The position numbers were made by a program, and so were the translations under genes. A stretch of DNA of 64,000 bases from Mycobacterium fragae. GTDB taxonomy: Bacteria; Actinomycetota; Actinomycetes; Mycobacteriales; Mycobacteriaceae. Under the pieces are notes generated by a model. The model did no database searches and was not told the DNA's origin. It saw only the letters and a list, made by a program, of their open reading frames with translations. Of the stretch, positions 53,634-61,225 are shown in pieces; the first letter of the stretch is position 1, and every line of letters begins with the position of its first letter. The stretch spans positions 62,001 to 126,000 of the forward strand of contig NZ_LQOW01000008.1 of NCBI RefSeq assembly GCF_002102185.1, read 5' to 3'.

Positions 53634-54596
53634 ATGACGACCGAGACGAATCGCGTACGGCCCCAAGGGCTTAGTCGCATCGACCCGGCGCTGCGCGATG
53701 CCGCAGCCGCGCTGGAAATCGCTGAGTACCGTGCCGAATCACTTCCCGACGAGCGTGAGCGCGCCAATCGGCTGGCTGCCGAGCGCGCTGCGGCCGCCGA
53801 TACCGCCGGCGTGGTGATCGAAGACCGCACCATCACCGGTGCAGGTGATCGGCGGTTGGGTCTACGGCTGTACCGCGGTCCGGTTGAGTCCGCGGCGCCG
53901 GTGGTGCTCTATGCCCATGGCGGCGGCTTCGTGACCGGGAACCTGGACACCGACCACCCGCAATGCGTGGACTTGGCCCGCGGGGCCGGCTGCCTCGTGG
54001 TGTCGGTCGATTACCGGCTGGCGCCCGAACGTCCTTGCCCGGCCGCGCTTGACGACGTCGAGGCGGCCTTGCGCTACGCCGTTGAGAACAGCGCCGAGCT
54101 TGACGCGGACGCCAGCCGGGTTGTGGTGATGGGCCGGGACGCGGGCGCTGCACTGGTCGCAGCGCTGGCCCAGCGCATGTTCGACGTCGAGGGTCCGCCG
54201 ATCCTGGTGCAGATCCTGCACCAGCCGATGCTCGACTCCGACGCGACCCCGTCGCGCCGCGAATTCCAGCGCACGCCGGGCCTCAACGGCCCCGCCGTCA
54301 GTCGGGCGTGGGCACATTACCTCGGCCACAGCGCCGCGACCGCTCATCACGTGCCGGCGCATCGGGCGAACCTGGAGGGGCTACCGCCGGCTTTCATCAG
54401 CTGTGCGGAGATCGACCCGTGCCGCGACGAAGCCATCGATTACGCGAACCGGTTGCTGCACGCCTACGTGCACACGGAGCTGCATGTCGTCGCGGCGACG
54501 TTTCACGGGTTCGATTCGGTGGTGCCGGATTGGGTTGTCTCGCGGGAAAGCGCCGCGCTGCATGCTCAGGCGCTCTGCCGCACGTTCGCTTTTTAG
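53634..54596 (+). CDS. HSL-family alpha/beta hydrolase with Asp at the nucleophile position
   Basis: This 320-residue protein belongs to the hormone-sensitive-lipase group. The oxyanion HGGG (YAHGGGFVTGN), the catalytic acid (EIDPCRDEAI) and the His (TFHGFDSV) are present, and the YRLAPERPCPAALDD segment is typical. The GDSAGG nucleophile elbow reads GRDAGA, so Ser is Asp169. This should abolish ordinary esterase chemistry unless Asp acts as nucleophile, as in dehalogenases or epoxide hydrolases. ATG 53634 follows GGGGAGG. It diverges from the P450/ADH pair. Confidence 0.85.
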   Translation: MTTETNRVRPQGLSRIDPALRDAAAALEIAEYRAESLPDERERANRLAAERAAAADTAGVVIEDRTITGAGDRRLGLRLYRGPVESAAPVVLYAHGGGFVTGNLDTDHPQCVDLARGAGCLVVSVDYRLAPERPCPAALDDVEAALRYAVENSAELDADASRVVVMGRDAGAALVAALAQRMFDVEGPPILVQILHQPMLDSDATPSRREFQRTPGLNGPAVSRAWAHYLGHSAATAHHVPAHRANLEGLPPAFISCAEIDPCRDEAIDYANRLLHAYVHTELHVVAATFHGFDSVVPDWVVSRESAALHAQALCRTFAF

Positions 54597-54665
54597 CGCT
54601 GCCAGCGCGAGCGTGTAATCACGGCGAGATCTGCGCGATTTTTTCGCCATGAGCGCACGTTGGGC

Positions 54666-55238
54666 TCAGACCGGGTCGAACTTGGTGATCAACCACTTGT
54701 CCTGGACCTTGGTCAACGACACCAGCACACTGCTCGCCGCCATCGCCGGATCGGGCCGGTCTTTGCTAATCGTGGTCTCGTCGAGGAAGACCAGCACGAC
54801 CGCCGAATCGCGGTGTAGTTCGGACACCCCGGCACCCTTGACTTGAACGGTTGTCGCCACATTCTTGCCCTTAACCGCCGGCGCCACGACGTCGCGGATG
54901 CGCTTCTCATAGTCGTTCAGGAAATCCCCGGTGAGATGGGTTTTGGCTGCTGTCACGTCCTGGTCCAGGGTTTCCGACTTGTACGACAGCAGCGCGGTCA
55001 TGCCATCTTGCGCCGCGGTGGTCGCCGCATGGGCGGCCGCGGGGTCGGTCTGCACATCAGGTCGGTACCGAGAGAAGTACAGCCAAACTGCCAGCCCGCC
55101 GGAGAGCACAAGGAGCAGCACCAAAACCACCGGGACGGCCTTGACGTGCGGCCAGGGCGCGACCTTGCCTCTTTGGTGCTCTGCGGCCTTGTCGATCTGC
55201 ATCTCGCCAGTCGACTCGGCTTTGTCGTCGGTGCTCAT
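54666..55238 (-). CDS. Mce-associated membrane protein
   Basis: This 190-residue protein has a short cytoplasmic N-terminus, one membrane helix (VPVVLVLLLVLSGGLAVWLYF, near residues 35-55), and an extracytoplasmic domain of about 135 residues ending LTKVQDKWLITKFDPV. This pattern matches Mce-associated (Mas) proteins such as the Rv1362c type, which stabilise lipid-uptake Mce complexes. No mce or yrbE genes are here, so it is an orphan. Its start overlaps the stop of the upstream Mas gene. Confidence 0.83.
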   Translation of the reverse strand: MSTDDKAESTGEMQIDKAAEHQRGKVAPWPHVKAVPVVLVLLLVLSGGLAVWLYFSRYRPDVQTDPAAAHAATTAAQDGMTALLSYKSETLDQDVTAAKTHLTGDFLNDYEKRIRDVVAPAVKGKNVATTVQVKGAGVSELHRDSAVVLVFLDETTISKDRPDPAMAASSVLVSLTKVQDKWLITKFDPV

Positions 55239-55987
55239 ATCACATACTCGATCTTCGAGATCTTCATCTGATCACCATCTCGAGCCACCGACACCCGGAA
55301 CCGAAACGGCCGCAGGTCGTCTTTCGCGCCTGCGATGTTGGTGATGCGCTCATTAGCCAAGACCAGAACAACGGCGGAATCCCTATCCATCGACTCGACC
55401 GCCGCTGCCACCACGTTTCCGGTGGTGACCGCTTTGGAGTCCTGGACCACCGAAGCGAAATCGTCTGCGCGCCGCTGGAAGTCGTCCCTGAATTCACCGG
55501 TGGCATTGTCGAGTATCCGCTGCACACCTTCCTTGGCTTTGTTGAAGTCCAGCGAGGTTAGGTTGATTACCTCTTGCTTGGCGGCAGCGACGAACGCCGC
55601 GGATCGTTGCCGGTCCGCAACCGCGCGCTGGTGATGCCACAACATCCATCCGCTGGCCCCGAGCAGAGCACAGATGGCCGCGATAGTCGCGGCCGCAAGG
55701 ATGGTGCGGATCTTGAGCGCACGCCACCGCCGGGGGGCCGGCTCTGGAGTCTCGGGCGTCTCGGGCGTCTCGGTCCCGGTATCGGGGGTTTCGGCAACCG
55801 CCGTGCTCGCCTCGTCGGCCTCCTTGGCCTGCGCTTCCCGCCGCAATCTGATGGCCCGAGCGCGTGCACGCGCGGCAGCAGCCAGAGCTTCGGCCTCGGC
55901 GGCTTCCGCCTCGGCTTCCTCGGCCAACGCGATCGCGTCGACCTCGGGCTTTGCGGCGTCCTTCGGCCGGTTCTCCGCCTCAGGCAT
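55235..55987 (-). CDS. Mce-associated membrane protein with Ala/Glu-rich coiled-coil N-terminus
   Basis: This is a 250-residue Mas-type protein. The first 95 residues are Ala/Glu/Arg-rich (AEEAEAEAAEAEALAAAARAR) and likely form a cytoplasmic coiled coil, followed by ETPETPETPEP repeats, a membrane helix (ILAAATIAAICALLGASGWML), and the extracytoplasmic Mas domain (SLDFNKAKEGVQRIL, VTTGNVVAAAVESM). It pairs with the downstream gene. Together they may link a membrane lipid importer to this region's catabolic genes (inference). Confidence 0.84.
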   Translation of the reverse strand: MPEAENRPKDAAKPEVDAIALAEEAEAEAAEAEALAAAARARARAIRLRREAQAKEADEASTAVAETPDTGTETPETPETPEPAPRRWRALKIRTILAAATIAAICALLGASGWMLWHHQRAVADRQRSAAFVAAAKQEVINLTSLDFNKAKEGVQRILDNATGEFRDDFQRRADDFASVVQDSKAVTTGNVVAAAVESMDRDSAVVLVLANERITNIAGAKDDLRPFRFRVSVARDGDQMKISKIEYVI

Positions 55988-56036
55988 GGCGACTGCGGCT
56001 TGTGACGGTCATTATCGACTGAACTCCGGTATCTCT

Positions 56037-56043
56037 TACTGTA
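56037..56043. promoter_or_regulatory. Single TACTGTA half-site upstream of the 56.2-kb acyl-CoA dehydrogenase pair
   Basis: A TACTGTA half-site lies in the 171-bp divergent gap between the Mce-associated gene (55987) and the FadE gene (56159). No good second arm is seen, so it may be only a -10 box. The rest of the gap shows no clear structure. Confidence 0.3.
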
Positions 56044-56158
56044 TTGCTCATTGCTACCATCGAAGGCACCAGCGAAGCTCGACTGGGAACCAATCGGACG
56101 GATGAATCAGGACACGCGAACCTCATCCGCAAGGGCGAAGGAAGGCCGTGGCCAACTC

Positions 56159-57310
56159 ATGACTGCCGTCGATTCTCCCGAAAAGATACTCTTCGCCTCC
56201 ACCACCCAAGCATTTCTTCAAAAAGAGGTTCCGCTGGGCCGGGTGAGGGAGTTGCATGCGGCGGGCGTGTCCTTCGACCCGGCGTGGTGGCGCCGCGCGG
56301 CTGAGCTGGGGTGGACGGGCCTGCTGGTGCCCGAGGACCTGGGTGGCGGCAGCGTCTCGGGTGACGGCGTCGCCGATCTGGCCATGGTCGCCGAACAACT
56401 GGGGAAGACCGTGGCGCCCGGGCCGCTCTACCCCGTCAGCACCGTGCTCGCCGCCCTCGTGGAGTGCGGCGAGCCGGCCAGCCACGCGGCCGTGATCGAG
56501 TCGCTGGTCTCCGGCGAGACCGTGGCCTCGTGGGCCGTCTACGAGCCGGGCCGGGGATGGGCGCCACATGAATCATCAGTGACGGCTACCCCGACCGACT
56601 CCGGCTACCGCATCGAGGGCGTCAAAGATCGTGTCGAGGCGGGCGCCCAGAGCGGCCTGCTGTTGGTGGTGGCGCAAGCCGACGACGGTATGCGCCAGTT
56701 CCTGGTGCCGACCGACGCAACCGGTGTGCGAGTCGAGCCGCAGCAGTCGATCGATCTGGTCAAGCAATACGCGCGTGTGCATTTCGACGGTGTGGACGTC
56801 GAACACGGCGCGGCCGTCGGCAGCGCCGCCGAGACCGCCGGACTCATCGATCGCCAAAGCCAAATCGCTCAGGTACTGCAGTGCGCCGAGGTGGTCGGGA
56901 TCCTGCAGACGGTGTTCGACTTCACCGTTCAGTGGGCGCTTGACCGGCACACGTTCGGCCGGCCACTGGCGTCCTACCAAGCGCTCAAACACCGCTTCGC
57001 CGATATGAAAATGTGGCTGGAGGCGTGCCGGGCGACGACGGCCGCGGCGGTCGCCGCCGTCGGCGCCCGTTCGGCCGACGCCGGTTTGTCGGCCAGCATC
57101 GCCAAGTCATACGTGGGGGAAATGGCGCCCGAGATCGTCCAGGGCTGTGTGCAAATGCACGGCGGCATCGGCGTCACCTGGGAACACGACCTGCATCTCT
57201 ACCTGCGTCGAGTTGCGTTGTACCGCTCCATGTTCGGCACCCCGGAAGAGCACAACCTGCGGGTGTACGCCTGGCAGGAGGCAGGGAAGCAAGCCCCGAG
57301 GTCGGCCTGA
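56159..57310 (+). CDS. Acyl-CoA dehydrogenase, non-catalytic-type subunit
   Basis: This FadE-family protein has about 383 residues with RHTFGRPLASYQALKHRFADM and MHGGIGVTWEHDLHLYLRR, but it lacks the C-terminal GEGTSEIQ Glu (LYRSMFGTPEEHNLRVY). As in heteromeric steroid-type dehydrogenases, it probably partners with the next gene, whose ATG shares one base with its stop. ATG 56159 gives the usual N-terminus; in-frame ATGs at 56051 and 56102 are alternatives. Confidence 0.88.
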   Translation: MTAVDSPEKILFASTTQAFLQKEVPLGRVRELHAAGVSFDPAWWRRAAELGWTGLLVPEDLGGGSVSGDGVADLAMVAEQLGKTVAPGPLYPVSTVLAALVECGEPASHAAVIESLVSGETVASWAVYEPGRGWAPHESSVTATPTDSGYRIEGVKDRVEAGAQSGLLLVVAQADDGMRQFLVPTDATGVRVEPQQSIDLVKQYARVHFDGVDVEHGAAVGSAAETAGLIDRQSQIAQVLQCAEVVGILQTVFDFTVQWALDRHTFGRPLASYQALKHRFADMKMWLEACRATTAAAVAAVGARSADAGLSASIAKSYVGEMAPEIVQGCVQMHGGIGVTWEHDLHLYLRRVALYRSMFGTPEEHNLRVYAWQEAGKQAPRSA

Positions 57311-58557
57311 TGACCGAGGTCGAGCTGACACCCGCCGTCGAGTCCATCGACCAATTCCGCGCGCGGGCGCGGGCCTGGCTGGCCGACAACATGCCGCCGA
57401 TCGACCCCGCATTTCCCCCGGCCGCCCATCGCGACGAGGAACGGTGTTGGCAGCGGGCTCGCGAACTGCAAAAGCGGCTCTATGAAGGCGGATTCGGGGG
57501 CATCTGCTTTCCCCGCGAGTACGGCGGTCTGGGTCTGGATTACGAGTATCAGAAGGCCTTCGACGAGGAGAGCTTCACCTATGAGATGCCCCTGATTCTC
57601 AACACGCCGACGTTCACGATCTGTTGTGCGACGTTGCTGGACACGGCTAGCGAGGAGCAGAAGCGCCAGCACATCGGCGCGGCGCTGCGGGGCGAGGAGG
57701 TGCTGGTCCAGCTGTTGTCCGAGCCCAGCGGGGGGTCGGATCTGGCGGGTGTGATCACCCGCGCCGAGCGCCATGGCGACCGCTGGGTGATCAACGGCGC
57801 AAAGACGTGGAGCACAAGCGCATTCGCTGCGGACTACGGTCTGTGCCTGGCCCGCACCAACTGGGATGTGCCCAAGCACGACGGCCTGACCATGTTCTTG
57901 GTGCCGATCAAGCATCCCGGAATGACGTTGCGGCGCATCACCCAGCTGAACGGCTCGACCGAGTTCTGCGAGGAGTTCCTCGATGGTGTCGACGTCGGCG
58001 ACGACGCAGTCGTGGGCGAGGTCAACGGCGGATGGGCGGTGGCGTCACGCCAGCTCTACCACGAGCGCCGAGCGGTCGGGCAGGGATCGGAATTCGCCAG
58101 CGGCAGCGGCAGCGAGGGCGGCCGGTCAACGCCGGTCGACTACGCGGCGTTGGCCGCAAAGACCGGGCAAGCCGACAGTGAGCGGGTTCGGCAGCTGGCC
58201 GGGCGGGCACTGGTCCACCGCGCCGTCAGCGACCAACTGGGCGACCATGTCTATCGCAGCGTGCGCGACGGCACGCTCCCGCCCGCGGCGGGAACGCTCA
58301 TCCGGCTCTTCCACGCCGAGACCGTGACCCTGGAGATGGACACTGGGCTGGCGATCACCGGAACGGCCGGAGTCGTCGGCGCGCAAGGGGAGGGGCTCGA
58401 GACCGGTCTGCGATACCTGGCCCGGCAGACAGTTTGCATGGGCGGTGGCACCACCGAGATGGCCCGCAACGTCATCGGCGAGCGGGTGCTGAACTTCCCT
58501 CGCGAGTACGCCGCCGACCGCGGTGTGCCGTTCAGTCAGGTCCGGCACGGTAAGTGA
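57310..58557 (+). CDS. Acyl-CoA dehydrogenase, catalytic-type subunit of a heteromeric pair
   Basis: This 415-residue FadE has LLSEPSGGSDLAGVITRAE and INGAKTWSTSA for FAD and substrate, and Glu252 in QLYHERRAVG at the ChsE/isovaleryl-type base position (alignment by eye). The classical C-terminal Glu site is MGGGTTEMARNVIGE. With the preceding subunit it should form an alpha2beta2 dehydrogenase for a bulky CoA ester. Start and stop overlap (TGATG) indicates translational coupling. Confidence 0.9.
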   Translation: MTEVELTPAVESIDQFRARARAWLADNMPPIDPAFPPAAHRDEERCWQRARELQKRLYEGGFGGICFPREYGGLGLDYEYQKAFDEESFTYEMPLILNTPTFTICCATLLDTASEEQKRQHIGAALRGEEVLVQLLSEPSGGSDLAGVITRAERHGDRWVINGAKTWSTSAFAADYGLCLARTNWDVPKHDGLTMFLVPIKHPGMTLRRITQLNGSTEFCEEFLDGVDVGDDAVVGEVNGGWAVASRQLYHERRAVGQGSEFASGSGSEGGRSTPVDYAALAAKTGQADSERVRQLAGRALVHRAVSDQLGDHVYRSVRDGTLPPAAGTLIRLFHAETVTLEMDTGLAITGTAGVVGAQGEGLETGLRYLARQTVCMGGGTTEMARNVIGERVLNFPREYAADRGVPFSQVRHGK

Positions 58558-58587
58558 TGGTGGCCGGGCACGGCCCGGCGAACACCG

Positions 58588-59808
58588 CTAGAGGATCGCG
58601 CCGCTGTCTTTGGCCTTGGCGATGTCATCCCAGTCGTAGCCCAGCTCCAGCAGAATCTCCTCGGTGTGCTGGCCGTGTTCGGGCGCGCGTGTCGGGCCGG
58701 GCGGTGTTTCGTCGAACTGCACCGGGGCGGCGACCATTTGGTACTCAACGCCCTGGTCGTCGGCGTTTGTGATCAGGTAGCCGTTGGGTTTGCTCTGCGG
58801 GTCGTTGAGCGCCTCCCGCGGCGTGGCGAGCGGTGCCCACACGCCCGGCTCGTCGGCCAGTGCCTGTCGCCAGTGCTCCAGGTCGTCCTCGGCGAACTTG
58901 GCAGCGACCAGCGCAGTCGCTTCTGCGGCGTTGGCGATCAGGTTCGACGACGGCACGAAGCGCTCGTCGGCCGCCAGTTCAGGCAACCCGATCCGCTGAC
59001 AGAACCCCGCCCAGAACTTGTCGGGCTGCAGGAAGACCAGCTGGATCCATCGGTCGTCCTTGGTTTTGTATCGGTTGACCAATGGGTTGATCGCCAATCC
59101 GGGCGGGGCCCCCGGGATGCCGTCGATACCGAACAGGTCGGCGACCGAGATTGACGGCGCGATGCTCCACATCGCCTGGGCCAGTAGCGAGGAGTCAACA
59201 ATCGTCGGCTCGCCCGTGCGCTCGCGGTGGAACAGCGCTGCGCAGACGCCGCCGGCCAACGTGACTCCCGCCTGCAGGTCGCCGAACGCCGGGCCTTGGA
59301 CCGCCGGGTTTTCGCTGCCAAACGGCGTGAGCGTGTACGCCACGCCGCCGCGGGCCAAATAGGTGGCGGCGTCGAAGCCGCCCCGGTCACGGTCGGGGCC
59401 GCGCACTCCCAGCCCCGTTCCGCGGGCGATGATGATGTTCGGGTTGAACGCGCGGATCTCCTCGACCGTCAGGCCCGCTCGTTCCAGCGCTGCCGGCAGC
59501 CAGTTGGTGAGCAGTACGTCCGCATTGGCGAGCAGTCGCCCGAAGAACTCGCGGCCCGTCTCGCTCTTGAGATCCAATGCGATGCTGCGTTTTCCGCGAT
59601 TGCTCAGCTCGAGGATGAAGTCGGTATCAGCCCGCGCCGCCTGCCTGGTGAACCCCCCGATGACGAGGGCTCGGCCCGGGTCACCGCCGACCACGCTCTC
59701 CACCTTGATGATCTCGGCGCCCCAGTCCGCCAGGGCGACACCGGCGGCGGGCACATAGGTCCACGAAGCCAGCTCGACGACTCGGACGCCACTGAGCACG
59801 CCTGGCAT
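58588..59808 (-). CDS. Class III CoA-transferase
   Basis: This family III CoA-transferase has about 406 residues with VALADWGAEIIKVESVVGGD, LSNRGKRSIALDL and catalytic Asp in AFGDLQAGV. Its C-terminal LGYDWDDIAKAKDSGAIL mirrors the paralogue at 33042. ATG 59808 is the likely start and GTG 59820 an alternative. It converges with the FadE pair and diverges from the SDR operon; the 186-bp upstream gap is AT-rich (TAATCTAGATAGTATAAA) and probably holds both promoters. Confidence 0.9.
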   Translation of the reverse strand: MPGVLSGVRVVELASWTYVPAAGVALADWGAEIIKVESVVGGDPGRALVIGGFTRQAARADTDFILELSNRGKRSIALDLKSETGREFFGRLLANADVLLTNWLPAALERAGLTVEEIRAFNPNIIIARGTGLGVRGPDRDRGGFDAATYLARGGVAYTLTPFGSENPAVQGPAFGDLQAGVTLAGGVCAALFHRERTGEPTIVDSSLLAQAMWSIAPSISVADLFGIDGIPGAPPGLAINPLVNRYKTKDDRWIQLVFLQPDKFWAGFCQRIGLPELAADERFVPSSNLIANAAEATALVAAKFAEDDLEHWRQALADEPGVWAPLATPREALNDPQSKPNGYLITNADDQGVEYQMVAAPVQFDETPPGPTRAPEHGQHTEEILLELGYDWDDIAKAKDSGAIL

Positions 59809-59994
59809 CTGTCTGCCCACCCTTCGTCGGCTGTGTCTTTTCTATTTTAGGTAATCTAGATAGTATAAAAATCCGTCAGGCTATACCGCAACGGCGCAGC
59901 GCCGTGGAAGAGAAGGCAAATTGCGGCACTTGTCCCGAATGGCTTTGAGCCCCAAAGTAAGTCGCACTGTTGACGACACCAGGGAGGACCGGCT

Positions 59995-60858
59995 ATGGGC
60001 AGGGTAGCGGGCAAAGTGGCGGTGGTCAGCGGAGCCGCGCGGGGCCAGGGGCGCTCGCATGCGCGGATGCTCGCCGCCGAGGGCGCCGACATCATCGCGG
60101 TGGACTTGTGCGCCGACATCGAGACCAACGAATACTCGCTGGCCCGGCCCGAGGACCTCGACGAAACCGCCCGGCTCGTCGAAAAGGAGGGCCAGCGCGT
60201 TTTCACCGAGATCGCCGACGTTCGGGACCGGGTGGCGCTATCGGCGGCGATCGACCGTGGGGTCGCCGAGTTCGGGCATCTCGACGTCGTCGTCGCCAAC
60301 GCGGGCATCTGTCCGCTGACCGCCGGCCTACCTCCCCAGGCATTCGCCGACGCGGTGGACGTGGACCTCGTCGGCGTGATCAACCTCGTGCACGCGAGCC
60401 TCAAACACCTGCAGGCCGGCGCATCGATCATCGTGATCGGATCCAATGCGGCATTCATGTCGTCGATGAATACCACCGGCATCGACGGCGGTCCCGGAGG
60501 AGCCGGATATGCCTTCGCGAAAGTCGTTGCCGCGCACTACGTCAACGACTTCGCGCTGGCGTTGGCTCCGTTCTTCATCCGAATGAACGCGGTGCACCCG
60601 ACCAACGTCAACACCGACATGTTGCACAGCGCGCCGATGTACCGGGCCTTCCGGCCAGACCTGAAGAACCCCACCCGCGAGGACGCCGAACCGGTTTTCC
60701 CGGTAGTCCAGGCCATGCCGATTCCCTACGTCGAACCCGAGGACATCAGCGAGGCCGTGGTGTTTCTGGCCTCCGACGCCGCCCGCTACATCACCGGCCA
60801 GCAGCTCCGCGTCGACGCCGGCGGCTTCCTCAAGGTGAAGCTCTGGTCGGGCGGGTGA
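59995..60858 (+). CDS. Mycofactocin-coupled SDR oxidoreductase
   Basis: This 287-residue SDR has the features of the mycofactocin-coupled subfamily (TIGR03971): SGAARGQGRSHARMLAAEGADIIAVDL, the extra insert YSLARPEDLDETARLVE, and the long second-half loop SAPMYRAFRPDLKNPTREDA. The catalytic Tyr/Lys are in GYAFAK. Such enzymes keep NAD tightly bound and pass electrons to mycofactocin (family knowledge). GGGAGG precedes ATG 59995. It opens the operon leading to the E1 subunits, so it may oxidise the alcohol that yields their keto substrate. Confidence 0.9.
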   Translation: MGRVAGKVAVVSGAARGQGRSHARMLAAEGADIIAVDLCADIETNEYSLARPEDLDETARLVEKEGQRVFTEIADVRDRVALSAAIDRGVAEFGHLDVVVANAGICPLTAGLPPQAFADAVDVDLVGVINLVHASLKHLQAGASIIVIGSNAAFMSSMNTTGIDGGPGGAGYAFAKVVAAHYVNDFALALAPFFIRMNAVHPTNVNTDMLHSAPMYRAFRPDLKNPTREDAEPVFPVVQAMPIPYVEPEDISEAVVFLASDAARYITGQQLRVDAGGFLKVKLWSGG

Positions 60859-60904
60859 AATTCAATCAATTGAACTGCGCCCGAGCCACAATGGAGAGGT
60901 AAGT

Positions 60905-61225
60905 ATGGCCAAAGGGATCATCTACCTGGAGACGATGCCGGTGTCGCCGGACCGCGAAGACGAGTACCACAAGTGGTACAACGACACGCACCTGGCCGAG
61001 ATCTGCTCGGTCGACGGGATCGTCTCGGCGCGCCGCTTCGCGCCTACCGACGGAAAGGGCCCGTTCATTGCGATCTACGAGCTCGACAGCGACGACCTCG
61101 ACGGGGTGGTCCAGCGGCTCGGGGAGCTGGGTGCCAGCGGCAAGATGTCGTCGCTGGAGCTGCTCGACATGGAAACGCCGCCGATTCCGAAGGTCTACCG
61201 CGAGATCGGGTCTTACACAAAGTGA
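60905..61225 (+). CDS. Small dimeric alpha/beta-barrel (DUF4286-like) protein
   Basis: This is a 106-residue single-domain protein. KGIIYLETMPVSPDREDEYH, then KWYNDTHLAEICSVDGIVSA and RRFAP, match the ferredoxin-like dimeric barrel families around DUF4286 and EthD. Members include oxidases and decyclising or tautomerising enzymes; many lack an assigned role. AGAGGT precedes the ATG. It is coupled to the E1-alpha gene by a four-base overlap, so it probably acts on the same intermediate. Confidence 0.82.
   Translation: MAKGIIYLETMPVSPDREDEYHKWYNDTHLAEICSVDGIVSARRFAPTDGKGPFIAIYELDSDDLDGVVQRLGELGASGKMSSLELLDMETPPIPKVYREIGSYTK

Noticed and set aside
54666..55987. Part of an mce operon
   Set aside because: No yrbE or mce genes occur on either side; flanking genes are an esterase-like protein and acyl-CoA dehydrogenases.
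59841..59872. Operator in the AT-rich gap before the mycofactocin-type SDR
   Set aside because: AT-rich and probably promoter sequence, but no inverted arms good enough to call an operator.
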